From an uncultured Thermosynechococcus sp. (GTDB lineage Bacteria; Cyanobacteriota; Cyanobacteriia; Thermosynechococcales; Thermosynechococcaceae), in the NCBI RefSeq assembly GCF_938074695.1, contig NZ_CALJEM010000014.1, forward strand, positions 1-34,288: a stretch of 34,288 nucleotides of DNA, in the 5' to 3' direction. How positions within the stretch are numbered: position 1 is the first letter of the stretch; each line of letters opens with the position of its first letter. A model generated the notes under the pieces. It was given only the letters and a program-made list of their open reading frames with translations. It ran no database searches and was not told the DNA's origin. A program made the translations under genes and the position numbers. Below, one piece after another: positions 1 through 7,857 of the stretch.

Positions 1-1625
1 AACTGGTATCGCCGAGGCCAAAACCGCCGCACTTTGCTCAAAAAAAAGTCCAGCTCTGGCAGTTTGAGGGGGGAAATGGCCACTGCAAACATCAGAACAC
101 TGACACTGCCGGCGATCGCCAACTGTAACAGCTGAATTCCCAAGCCATCCCGTCCCCAGAGCCACTCCAGCCCCCTGAGGGTAGCCCAACCTGCTCCGCC
201 ACTCAGGATGCTGGCTAGGGCAATTCCAGTCAAGGGGGTAAGTAGCTCCCCCCAAGGCAGCCCCCCCAGGCGACGGTGCAAGATCCAAGTGAGGGCAATA
301 AACGATACCGTATTCACGCCCACCGTGGCCATCGCTAACCCCACTGCCCCAAAGGCGCGGGTGAAGAAGAAGCAAAAGAGGGCGTTAAAGCCCAGTCCCC
401 AGAGGGTGACATAAAGGGGAGTGCGGCCATCCTCAAGGGCATAAAAAACCCGCACAATGACATCGCGGGCAAGGTAGAAGAACATGCCAATGGCATAGAC
501 CAACAGCAGCGCGGCCACCAGTTGCGAAGCCGCAAAATCAAAGGCCTGTCGTTCATAGACCACCCGCACTGCCGGCAGTGCCAAGGCCGCCATCATTGCC
601 CCCAACGGCATCATACTCAAGGCCGTCAGCACCAAGCTTTGGCGAATCCGCTCCTTGAGTTCTGTCCAGTTTTCTGGCTGCGCCAGCTTTGAAAAAATGG
701 GCATGTAGGGCACAAGAATGACATTGGAGAGAATTCCCAAGGGCGTTAAAAATAGCAACTGAGCATAACTCAAAGCCGATGCGGCGCCAACGGGCAACTG
801 GGAGGCAAAAAAGAGACTGATATAGACGCTAATGAGCAGCATCCCCGAGGAGAGGGTGGCTGGCCCCATCAGCCGCATGAGTTCCCGCACTTCAGGGCGG
901 TTGAATTCAAAACGTAAGCGCAACGTCCCCATGCCGGCTTGCCACTGGGCAGGAATTTGCACCAACCATTGCAAGACTCCCCCCACCAAGGTTCCCCAAG
1001 CCAATACCGCAGCGCCGAAGTGATCGGCAAAAAACCAAACCCCGATAATCACCGCCAAACTGGATAGCAGCGGACTAATGGAGGGCAACCAGTAGTGATC
1101 GGCGGCATTGAGGGTGCCAAAACCAATGCCAATCAGACCGGAGAGCACCGCCAGGGGTGCCATAATCCGAAATTGCTCTGTGGCTAAGGCGCGGATGTCT
1201 GCACTGGCACCGGGAGCAATGAGTTGAATTAAAGGCTCAGCCAACACCATCAAAACTGCCGTCAACAGCAGCAACAGCCCGCCCACAAGGGTGGTAATGG
1301 TTTCTACGAGAGGAGCAGCTTTTTCTGGGGGCTGCTTGAGCACTACGCTGATGATGGAGCTGTGAAAAGGCCCATTGATTCCCCCTAACAAAATAAACAG
1401 GAATCCCGGAATCACATAGGCATAACTATAGGCATCCACCGCTGCACCGACACCAAATTCGGCGGCGATCGCCTGCTGGCGAACCAGCCCCGCCACTTTA
1501 CTCAACAGCGTTGCCACAGCAACAATGGTGGCAATGTGGGCAAGGGATCGCCCCTGCGGCGGGGATTTTGAGGAGGGGTCAGTTGTCACTGCAGGTCCTA
1601 ATCCAATTTTGGAAAATGAGTCCAT
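1..1625 (-). CDS. murJ: Lipid II flippase MurJ (MviN family), 3' end beyond the window
   Basis: Reading the minus strand from an ATG at 1625-1623 gives 541 uninterrupted codons that run off the left edge. The protein is strongly hydrophobic. A short polar N-terminus precedes a typical MurJ opening (LLSKVAGLVRQQAIAAEFG, about residues 35-55), followed by alternating membrane segments consistent with the 14-helix MOP-superfamily fold. The family flips the undecaprenyl-linked peptidoglycan precursor lipid II across the inner membrane. Family members are usually about 510-540 residues, so only a short C-terminal tail should be missing. The gene lies 110 nt downstream of the TPR-CHAT gene on the same strand, and the gap shows no convincing terminator. 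The ATG was chosen because the MurJ similarity starts shortly after it. Confidence 0.93.
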   Translation of the reverse strand, partial: MDSFSKIGLGPAVTTDPSSKSPPQGRSLAHIATIVAVATLLSKVAGLVRQQAIAAEFGVGAAVDAYSYAYVIPGFLFILLGGINGPFHSSIISVVLKQPPEKAAPLVETITTLVGGLLLLLTAVLMVLAEPLIQLIAPGASADIRALATEQFRIMAPLAVLSGLIGIGFGTLNAADHYWLPSISPLLSSLAVIIGVWFFADHFGAAVLAWGTLVGGVLQWLVQIPAQWQAGMGTLRLRFEFNRPEVRELMRLMGPATLSSGMLLISVYISLFFASQLPVGAASALSYAQLLFLTPLGILSNVILVPYMPIFSKLAQPENWTELKERIRQSLVLTALSMMPLGAMMAALALPAVRVVYERQAFDFAASQLVAALLLVYAIGMFFYLARDVIVRVFYALEDGRTPLYVTLWGLGFNALFCFFFTRAFGAVGLAMATVGVNTVSFIALTWILHRRLGGLPWGELLTPLTGIALASILSGGAGWATLRGLEWLWGRDGLGIQLLQLAIAGSVSVLMFAVAISPLKLPELDFFLSKVRRFWPRRYQ

Positions 1626-1735
1626 CAGGGCAGAACTCTGGCGATAATCGTACCAGCGATTTAGCTCTCTTTCATGGCAGCAGGTAGCAGAACTGTAAAG
1701 CACGTGGCTCGACTCAGTGCGCGGCAAGCCTCGCA

Positions 1736-4258
1736 TTAGGTCAAGGGCGACCAATCCCCACTGGAGACAAATGCCGCCCAGTAGTAGGGGGATTCCTTCT
1801 GGAGGCGCTGAAGCTGTACTTGCCGCAGGGCTTCTGTACGCCCCATCCCTCGGCGCAGGTTTTGGTAAAAGGCCACCATCATATCGCGGGTCACTTGGTC
1901 ATCCACTTTCCACAGGGTACTTACCTGCGATCGCGCCCCCGCCAACGTGAAAGCTCGCCGCAACCCATAGACCCCTTCCCCATTCACCACTTCTCCCCGC
2001 CCCGTATCACAGGCGGATAACACCACCAATTCTGTGTTACTCAGGTTCATCCCCGTAACTTCCAAGGCCGTGAGCACGCCATCATCCACGTCTGAACCCC
2101 TTTGGCGTTGATTAAACCCCGCCAAGGCCAGGCCGGATCGCAACAGGGGGTTTTCAGGGATGTCCTTATTTCCTGAATGGGGCAAGAAGAAGCCGTGGGT
2201 CGCTAGGTGGAGAATTTTGGGAGAATTTGCTGCTTTGACCGCTGCCTCTGTGGCCGCAGCTTGTCTCAACAGTTGGGCTTGGGGGAAGAGTGCCTTCACA
2301 GCCTGTGCTTCTTCAGCCGTTCCCGGCAGAGGCGCAAAGGATAGCCCCCGCAGATCAAGGGAGCGCAGTGGGGCTGCAGATTGAGACCCCCCCCTGAGGG
2401 AGTGATCAAAACTGGGGTCAGCAATAATCAAAGGGGTATTTGCAGAGGCCGGTCGCGATTGGAGACGTAGAAGTTCACGTCCGGAGGTCAGCAGGGTAAT
2501 CAGATAGGACTCCACCAAGTAGCGCCCTTGGGCATCCACCAGCGCCTGAAAGGGAATGGTGTTTAACTCGCCATCCGGCGCAATGAGTAAATGGGTTGCA
2601 TTGCCAATCCACGGACGAATGGGGGTAATGACCCGCGCAGCCAGGGCTTGAGCCGCCCGTTGTACCTCAGTCTTGGGCAGGCGCGGATCGGCCAACCGGA
2701 ACCGAGTTTGGCGCACTTGAGCCTCTATTTCAGCCGCAGGCCCCAAATCTTTGCCTAGGGGTTGACCGGTTGGACGCAGAACATAGACCCCATAGCGCGG
2801 CTCACCAAACTGCTGAGTCCGCAGATCGTAGGGGCGATAGCGAATGAATTCAATCAAAACGGCGTTGGCTGGTATTGCCCGTTGAATAGCGGCGATGGTT
2901 ACCGGCTGGGTGAGTTCGCGAAAGGCTGCACTGCGGAGACTCAATTCAGCTTCCAGTTGATTGGCCCGTGCCTGCAGCTGCTGCAGTTGGGGTAAAGCGG
3001 CGGGTTCTGCTGAGGCAAAAACGAGGTTGGCAATGGTTGTGCGCAGGGTGGCGAGTTCTTGCAGTTTGGCCTGATCTGGAGCTGGCAGTTGGCGGCGCAG
3101 TCGCGCCTGGTTTTGGCTCAGGAAATCCAGTAAGCGTCCTTTGCGGCGCAAGATCGTTGTCAAGGCCAGAGCAATGGCCTCAGAATCCTGAGGAAGATGC
3201 CGGAGATGCAGTGTCAGTATCGCATCAGTACTGTCCTGAAAGGTCTTGAGGTAGTTGCGTTTATAGTCCTCTGAGCCAACAATTAGATTTTGCCGCAGGT
3301 TCTTTTCCTCAATTTCCTGGACGTTTTTCAGCAGTGCAAGGGTCTGGGGAAAATTTCCCAGTTGCCAATAGACAGCAGCAAGGTTGCTGAGAGCCGTTGC
3401 CGTGTTGGGATGGGTTTCCCCAAGGCGCAATTGCGCAATTTCTAGCGTGCGTTGATAGAGGGGCAGGGCCGCTGAGTAGTTGCGCTGATCAAAATAGAGG
3501 GTTGCTAAATTGTTCAAGCTGGCAGCAATGTCTGGATGACCCTGCGGTAAAATTTGTTCGCGAATCTTAAGAGCCTGTTGGTACAAGGGCAAAGCGGCAG
3601 CGTAATTTTTCTGTGCTCGATATAAACCCGCTAAATTGTTGAGGGTTGTTGCCACATAGGGACTTTTCTCTCCTAGGGCTTGCTCAAAGATCCGCAGCGC
3701 CCGTTGGTACAAAGGTAGAGCGCGGGGGTAGTTCTTTTGCTCTGTGTAAAGGAGACCGAGGTTATTGAGAATGACTGCTACTTCAGGGTGATTGCTGCCG
3801 AAACTCTTTTCGGCGATCGCCAGCGATCGCTGAAACACTGGCAATGCCGCCTCATTGTTCCCTTGAGCGCGATAGAGATTGGCCAAGTTATTCAAGACGG
3901 CAGAGACCTCTGGTTGATCTGCTCCGCGCGTTTGCTCATAGATAGCCAAGGCTCGCTGATAAAGGGGGAGTGCCGCTGCATAATTTCCCTGCTCCACCTG
4001 AAGCTTCCCCAATTCATTGAGAGCTGCGGCCAAAAGGGGGTGATCGTTGCCCAGGGTATTTTCTACTAAGGTGACAAAGCGCTCCGCAAGGGGGATGGCC
4101 GCTTGGATATTGCCCTCCTGCCGCAGTTGATCAATTTGATTGGCCAGTTCTTGAAAGGGCAGTGGGGTGGGTTGGCACAGGCTGGGGGAAGACAGCCCCA
4201 AAATTAGACTACTGCCCAAGGCGATCGCCCCCAAGACAAGGAATCCTCTGGTGTTCAT
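1736..4258 (-). CDS. Secreted TPR-CHAT protein (caspase-like peptidase domain)
   Basis: 840 residues. The N-terminus (MNTRGFLVLGAIALGSSLIL) has a positive charge and a hydrophobic core followed by small residues, which looks like a signal peptide, so export to the periplasm or thylakoid lumen is inferred. Residues about 60-300 hold six near-identical 42-residue kinesin-light-chain-type TPRs (core NNLANLYRAQGN..AALPLYQRAL). The C-terminal third is a CHAT domain. The candidate catalytic dyad is His688 in LHLATHGFF and Cys750 in VLSACDTGRGE, both intact, so peptidase activity is plausible. TPR-CHAT proteins are frequent in cyanobacteria and related to separase/caspase peptidases; substrates are mostly unknown. 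A GAGGA ribosome site lies just before the ATG. The gene starts 36 nt after obgE ends, so they may be co-transcribed. Confidence 0.88.
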   Translation of the reverse strand: MNTRGFLVLGAIALGSSLILGLSSPSLCQPTPLPFQELANQIDQLRQEGNIQAAIPLAERFVTLVENTLGNDHPLLAAALNELGKLQVEQGNYAAALPLYQRALAIYEQTRGADQPEVSAVLNNLANLYRAQGNNEAALPVFQRSLAIAEKSFGSNHPEVAVILNNLGLLYTEQKNYPRALPLYQRALRIFEQALGEKSPYVATTLNNLAGLYRAQKNYAAALPLYQQALKIREQILPQGHPDIAASLNNLATLYFDQRNYSAALPLYQRTLEIAQLRLGETHPNTATALSNLAAVYWQLGNFPQTLALLKNVQEIEEKNLRQNLIVGSEDYKRNYLKTFQDSTDAILTLHLRHLPQDSEAIALALTTILRRKGRLLDFLSQNQARLRRQLPAPDQAKLQELATLRTTIANLVFASAEPAALPQLQQLQARANQLEAELSLRSAAFRELTQPVTIAAIQRAIPANAVLIEFIRYRPYDLRTQQFGEPRYGVYVLRPTGQPLGKDLGPAAEIEAQVRQTRFRLADPRLPKTEVQRAAQALAARVITPIRPWIGNATHLLIAPDGELNTIPFQALVDAQGRYLVESYLITLLTSGRELLRLQSRPASANTPLIIADPSFDHSLRGGSQSAAPLRSLDLRGLSFAPLPGTAEEAQAVKALFPQAQLLRQAAATEAAVKAANSPKILHLATHGFFLPHSGNKDIPENPLLRSGLALAGFNQRQRGSDVDDGVLTALEVTGMNLSNTELVVLSACDTGRGEVVNGEGVYGLRRAFTLAGARSQVSTLWKVDDQVTRDMMVAFYQNLRRGMGRTEALRQVQLQRLQKESPYYWAAFVSSGDWSPLT

Positions 4259-4294
4259 TTTTTCCTCAGTCGCTCCTCAACAGCAGCCATCGAA

Positions 4295-5305
4295 TCAGCA
4301 ATACTGATGGGAAACCCTAACCCCCAGTTCCTGCCAAATAGCGTCTAAAAGAGGCTCCAACCCCTGACGAGCCACTGCAGAAATGGCAAACACGGGTTTT
4401 CCCAAATACGCGGTGAGGGTTTCCTGAACAGCGGTGACCTGGGAAGGCTCTAGGGCATCTATCTTATTGAGGACAACAATCTGCGGGCGATCGCCCAACC
4501 CATGGCCATAGGCCACCAATTCATTGCGAATGGTTTGGTAGGCGCTCACCACATCCTCAGCCGTCGCATCAATCAAATGCAGCAGCAGACGGGTGCGCTC
4601 AATATGGCGGAGAAACTCATGTCCCAATCCCAGGCCTGCATGGGCACCCGCAATCAGACCGGGAATATCGGCAAATACCGTTCCATCCCCGTTGGGCTGG
4701 CGCACCACCCCTAAGTTGGGCACCAACGTTGTAAAGGGATAATCGGCAATTTTGGGTCGCGCCGCCGACAGCACAGAAATGAGAGTTGATTTGCCGGCAT
4801 TGGGCAGACCAATAATCCCCACTTCCGCCAGCAGCTTGAGTTCTAGCCGCAGGTGTCGCTCTTCGCCCTCTAGGCCGGGGAGGGCATAATCCGGTGCCCG
4901 CTGATGATTGCTGAGGAAGTGCCTATTCCCTAGACCCCCTTTGCCCCCCTTGGCCACCAGCAGCGTTTGACCGGGGGTAGTGAGATCCCCCAGTAATTCC
5001 TCCGTTTTGGCATCCCAGACCATGGTGCCGCAGGGCACTTCAATAATTAGATCGGCACCACAGGCGCCGGTGCGGTTATTCGGTCCGCCCCGTTGGCCAT
5101 CTTCTGCCTTAAAAACATGGGCATAGCGAAAGTCCAGCAGCGTTTGTAAATTGGACACGGCTTTGAGAATGACTGATCCACCATTGCCGCCATTGCCCCC
5201 CGATGGCCCTCCTGCCGGCACGTATTTTTCACGGCGAAAGGCAATAATGCCGTCGCCCCCTTTGCCGGCTTTGACATGAATTTCCGCAAGGTCAATAAAT
5301 TGCAT
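4295..5305 (-). CDS. obgE: GTPase ObgE/CgtA
   Basis: 336 residues, close to the usual Obg length without the long C-terminal extension. The N-terminal glycine-rich Obg fold (residues 1-155, e.g. [20 protein letters not shown]) is followed by the GTPase domain. P-loop GLPNAGKST, switch region [10 protein letters not shown] and NKID are all present. Obg binds the 50S subunit and links ribosome assembly to GTP/ppGpp levels. The ATG at 5305 gives the canonical start [19 protein letters not shown]. It is the first gene of a co-directional set with the TPR-CHAT gene and possibly murJ. Confidence 0.97.
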   Translation of the reverse strand: MQFIDLAEIHVKAGKGGDGIIAFRREKYVPAGGPSGGNGGNGGSVILKAVSNLQTLLDFRYAHVFKAEDGQRGGPNNRTGACGADLIIEVPCGTMVWDAKTEELLGDLTTPGQTLLVAKGGKGGLGNRHFLSNHQRAPDYALPGLEGEERHLRLELKLLAEVGIIGLPNAGKSTLISVLSAARPKIADYPFTTLVPNLGVVRQPNGDGTVFADIPGLIAGAHAGLGLGHEFLRHIERTRLLLHLIDATAEDVVSAYQTIRNELVAYGHGLGDRPQIVVLNKIDALEPSQVTAVQETLTAYLGKPVFAISAVARQGLEPLLDAIWQELGVRVSHQYC

Positions 5306-5340
5306 GTTGGCCGTAATGAGCTGCGTATGGAGTGGATATT

Positions 5341-5346
5341 ATTGTA
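5341..5346 (-). promoter_or_regulatory. Candidate -10 element for obgE
   Basis: On the minus strand this reads TACAAT, about 36 nt upstream of the obgE ATG. No good -35 hexamer lies 16-18 nt further upstream, so the assignment rests on the -10 and its position only. Confidence 0.35.
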
Positions 5347-5430
5347 TCCTGCGAATTTGTTGACCGTTCTTTTAGCGGGGAGGACACAGACTCCAAAAGG
5401 TGAAACGCAGGATCGAAGGCGCCTAAGGTA

Positions 5431-5560
5431 TTTGACATCCTCCGCGACCTGCTGAAGCCAACGGTGGGTTCCTGGGCCAAGGGCGTATCCGCTGCTTGTA
5501 TCTCCCCAGGCGTCACTTGCGGCATGCCCTGCCCTAGGTCGGCGTGGTTGTGGCCGACAG
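5431..5560 (-). pseudogene. Probable remnant of an IS200/IS605-type TnpB C-terminal tail
   Basis: The minus-strand frame upstream of and through 5525 reads ADLGQGMPQVTPGEIQAADT, then PLAQEPTVGFSRSRRMSN. This resembles the variable acidic/proline tail that follows the zinc-finger region of many cyanobacterial TnpB proteins (pattern ACGE...GE...QEPTVG). It runs into GCGGAGGATGTCAAA at 5445-5431, similar to the GGAGGATGTCAA right end common in IS200/IS605 elements. No RuvC motifs, no CxxC zinc finger, no TnpA and no left end are visible, so at most the last few dozen codons survive. Attribution is from memory of the family and is uncertain. Confidence 0.35.
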
Positions 5561-5610
5561 CAAAATTACAGGACGGCTACCCCGTTCGCGCTCTCCTTCT
5601 CCCCTGTTAG

Positions 5611-6039
5611 CTTGTTCCCGCGCAGCGGGTCAGCGATTGGCTGCCCGATTACCGGCGGATTGCCTGGCTAACGGAGCAGTATTTCCGTGATACGCTCCCT
5701 GCCGACCCACGGGAAACAGGTTTAACCACCCCTGCCCAAGTGCGTATTGCCATTCAAAATAGTCCGCTGCCGGAGTCATTGATTCTGCACCTAAGTCGGC
5801 AACTGAAAACCGCGGGTTAGCCCGATCCGTTGGTTGCTGAACCATTGCCCCAGTCCCTGCCGATTACCCGCATCATTGCTTGGGCCGGAGATTTGGCAGC
5901 AGCCTGTCAAGTGCAGATATTCCTAGGATTTGGAGAAGTACGGGTAGAGAGTACAGGTGTGCTACCATCGGATGGAACCATTCAACTGGGCACAGATGCC
6001 CGCGATCGCCTGCAATTAAAGCCGACAAAATCTCTGTGA
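5611..6039 (+). pseudogene. Broken, unrecognised coding region upstream of glk
   Basis: One plus-strand frame looks protein-like for about 140 codons but is split by an in-frame TAG at 5818-5820 and has another TAG at 5608-5610 just before it. The first part contains DWLPDYRRIAWLTEQYFRDT and then TGLTTPAQVRIAIQNSPLPE. The second part, openable only from a TTG at 5830, contains ITRIIAWAGDLAAACQVQIF and ends with TGA at 6037-6039, overlapping the glk GTG by 4 nt. I do not recognise the family. The N-terminal half is missing where the presumed transposon remnant lies, so truncation by an insertion is a reasonable inference. The alternative is a genuine 69-codon ORF from TTG coupled to glk. Confidence 0.4.
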
Positions 6040-6932
6040 ACGAACCCTACGTCATCGGTGTTGATCTCGGTGGCACGGCCATCAAAATGGGACGGTTTAG
6101 TCCCAAGGGGGATTGTCTGAATGCCCTGACACTGCCGACTCCCCAGCCCCCCTTTCCAGAACGGGTGATTAAAGCCGTGGTGCAGGGGATTGAGGAACTG
6201 GATGCCGAGGATCGGGCATTGGCCATTGGGATGGGCGTGCCGGGGCCTGTGGATGCCAGCGGTCGCATTGCCCGCCGCGCCATTAACCTTGACTGGTACG
6301 AAGTACCCATTAGCGACAGTCTTGAACACTTGACGGGCAAACCCACAGTAATTTGTAACGATGCCAACTGCGCCGGCCTAGGGGAAGCATGGCTAGGGGC
6401 GGGCAGTCAGTTCAAAGATTTTATTTTACTCACCCTAGGGACGGGGGTGGGGGGTGCGATTATCCTCAATGGCAATCTCTTTGTCGGTCGGGATGGAGCT
6501 GCCGGCGAGTTGGGGCTGATTACCCTCGACTACAATGGCCCTCCCTGCAATAGTGGCAATCGCGGTTCCCTTGAACAACACGTTTCCGCCCAAGCCCTGC
6601 GGCGGCGGTGGGGCTGTGACCCCCATGAGATGGCAGAGCGTGCCACCAATGGCGACCCTGAGGCGATCGCCCTCTGGCAAAGCTACGGTCGTGAATTAGC
6701 CGCTGGCATTGCTAGCCTGGTGTACGTCCTCACCCCAGAAGCGGTAATTATTGGTGGGGGAATTAGTGCCGCCAGTGATCTCTTTTTTCCCTCGATGATT
6801 GCTGAATTGGAGGAGCGAGTACTGCCCACTTCCCGCAATCACCTCCACTGCCTGCGAGCCACCCTTGGAAATCAGGCGGGCATGGTGGGTGCAGCCAAAC
6901 TAGCGTGGACATATGTCAAAAATCATCTGTGA
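6036..6932 (+). CDS. glk: ROK-family glucokinase
   Basis: 298 residues from a GTG start. The phosphate-binding loop GVDLGGTAIKMG opens the protein, and LTLGTGVGGAIILNGNLFVG, AGELG and GGGIS follow in the usual ROK order. The family phosphorylates glucose with ATP to glucose-6-phosphate. The ROK zinc motif CxCGxxGCxE is changed here to PPCNSGNRGSLEQH, so two of the three zinc cysteines are Ser; the flanking Gly and Glu remain. The frame is open upstream to an ATG at 5880, but that extension lacks family character, so GTG 6036 directly before NEPYVIGVDLGG is preferred. No clear Shine-Dalgarno precedes it. The TGA of the upstream broken frame overlaps this start. Confidence 0.92.
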   Translation: MNEPYVIGVDLGGTAIKMGRFSPKGDCLNALTLPTPQPPFPERVIKAVVQGIEELDAEDRALAIGMGVPGPVDASGRIARRAINLDWYEVPISDSLEHLTGKPTVICNDANCAGLGEAWLGAGSQFKDFILLTLGTGVGGAIILNGNLFVGRDGAAGELGLITLDYNGPPCNSGNRGSLEQHVSAQALRRRWGCDPHEMAERATNGDPEAIALWQSYGRELAAGIASLVYVLTPEAVIIGGGISAASDLFFPSMIAELEERVLPTSRNHLHCLRATLGNQAGMVGAAKLAWTYVKNHL

Positions 6933-6942
6933 CCCTTGCGTG

Positions 6943-7401
6943 CTAAAGTGCAGGAGTATCGGCGACTGGGGGTGTGCTTAGGGCTGATTTTTCAGACTCC
7001 TCCAAAAGGGTACAGGCATGATCGGTCGTCACTGTCCCAAGGCGGTTGTGACATTCCTGCAGGAGATTTTCTAGTTCCTTTTTCAGTGCTTGCAATTCCC
7101 GCATCTGGCCTTCAATGGCAGCAATTTTCTGTTGCAGTTGCTCATAGACGGTAAAACAGGTGAGCGTCCGCTGCTCCCGCAGAGCTAGCAGCTGGTGAAT
7201 TTCCTTGAGACGAAATCCTAAGGCCTTTGCCCGTTGAATAAATTGCAATCGCTCGAGGTCTGCCTCGGTAAATTGGCGATAGCCTGTTGGTGTGCGCTGG
7301 GGCGGTGGCAACAGGCCAATGCGCTCGTAGTAGTACAGCGTTTGGGGATGAATTTGCAACTGCTCAGCTACTTCTTTGATTTGCCATGTCTTTGGAGGCA
7401 T
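6943..7401 (-). CDS. MerR-family, probably metal-responsive, transcription regulator
   Basis: 152 residues. The N-terminal winged helix-turn-helix has the MerR signature (IKEVAEQLQIHPQTLYYYER, then GYRQFTEADL). A long coiled-coil dimerisation helix spans about residues 85-117. Cysteines at 82, 117 and 130 (TCFTVYE, LQECHN, DHACTLLEE) match the arrangement of metal-sensing MerR/ZntR-type proteins, which coordinate Hg(II), Zn(II), Pb(II) or Cd(II). This suggests a soft or divalent metal sensor; the ion cannot be assigned. It lies 13 nt downstream of pipX on the same strand, so the two are probably co-transcribed. No metal transporter gene is adjacent. Confidence 0.88.
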   Translation of the reverse strand: MPPKTWQIKEVAEQLQIHPQTLYYYERIGLLPPPQRTPTGYRQFTEADLERLQFIQRAKALGFRLKEIHQLLALREQRTLTCFTVYEQLQQKIAAIEGQMRELQALKKELENLLQECHNRLGTVTTDHACTLLEESEKSALSTPPVADTPAL

Positions 7402-7414
7402 AGGGGGGCTTGCG

Positions 7415-7684
7415 CTACAGGAAGGCTTGGCGATGGATGGCCTCTAGAGCTTGATATTCTGCAGTTTTGCCAAGGCGACGGAGGGATCGCAACCGCTGTT
7501 CAATGAGCATCCGCGCATCAGTGCGACTAATGGACTCAAACTTCATCCCTTGGGATCCTTGGCTGACAATGAAGAACAACCGCTGGGCATACAACGTTGT
7601 AAAGAGTTGCCGATGTTCATCTAAAGGACAGACCCCATAGAGCAAGCCAAAGGTGGGGTGATTGAGATACTGCTCAGCGGTCAT
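7415..7684 (-). CDS. pipX: PipX, PII-interacting protein X / NtcA co-activator
   Basis: 89 residues, the typical PipX length. The sequence has the hallmark YLNHPTFGLLYGVC near the N-terminus, the central FTTLYAQRLFFIV and the C-terminal helix region ARMLIEQRLRSLRRLGKTAEYQ. PipX has a Tudor-like domain that binds either PII (GlnB) or the global nitrogen regulator NtcA, coupling 2-oxoglutarate/ADP state to nitrogen gene expression. The ATG at 7684 gives the canonical MTAEQYLNHPTFG; the frame is open 12 codons further upstream, but that extension is not typical of the family. The gene is followed after 13 nt by merR, not by a pipY homologue. Confidence 0.95.
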   Translation of the reverse strand: MTAEQYLNHPTFGLLYGVCPLDEHRQLFTTLYAQRLFFIVSQGSQGMKFESISRTDARMLIEQRLRSLRRLGKTAEYQALEAIHRQAFL

Positions 7685-7780
7685 TGAGGGCTTCATTAGT
7701 AGAGAGAACCTACCTCGCAACAGAATCGTGACAGGTCAACACGGCAAGGATGGGTCATGAGGAGCAAAAACAAGGGAACA

Positions 7781-7793
7781 CCGCAGACTGCGG
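7781..7793. repeat. Perfect 13-nt dyad CCGCAG-A-CTGCGG in the pipX/sppA intergenic region
   Basis: A 6-bp inverted repeat around a single A, followed on the plus strand by the A-rich stretch CTAAAATAAG. It sits between the divergent pipX and sppA starts, where a terminator has no obvious transcript to end, so a protein-binding site or 5'-leader hairpin is more likely. Function unknown. Confidence 0.4.
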
Positions 7794-7811
7794 CTAAAAT
7801 AAGTAAAACAC

Positions 7812-7839
7812 TTGACTGAAAAACTTTTCAGATTATACC
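7812..7839 (+). promoter_or_regulatory. Candidate sppA promoter with an internal perfect dyad
   Basis: TTGACT (7812-7817) and TATACC (7834-7839) are separated by 16 nt, with the -10 about 18 nt before the sppA ATG. Between them lies a perfect inverted repeat CTGAAAA-AC-TTTTCAG at 7816-7831, whose left arm shares the last two bases of the -35. The dyad placement resembles operators of MerR-class promoters (dyad in the spacer), although those normally have 19-20 nt spacing. The neighbouring merR gene makes it a plausible target; this is inference. Confidence 0.45.
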
Positions 7840-7857
7840 CAAACCTCCTCCTCCTCT

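Noticed and set aside
208-414. Plus-strand frame within the murJ region
   Set aside because: It lies antisense to the long, clearly MurJ-like minus frame and is composed of low-complexity Pro/Arg/Lys residues.
3300-4060. Regularly spaced DNA repeats that could suggest a CRISPR-like or satellite array
   Set aside because: The period is about 126 nt and in frame with 42-residue TPR units of the CHAT gene; there are no spacers.
5880-6035. 52-codon N-terminal extension of glk from the ATG at 5880
   Set aside because: The extension has no ROK character and occupies another frame of the upstream degraded gene; the family start follows GTG 6036.
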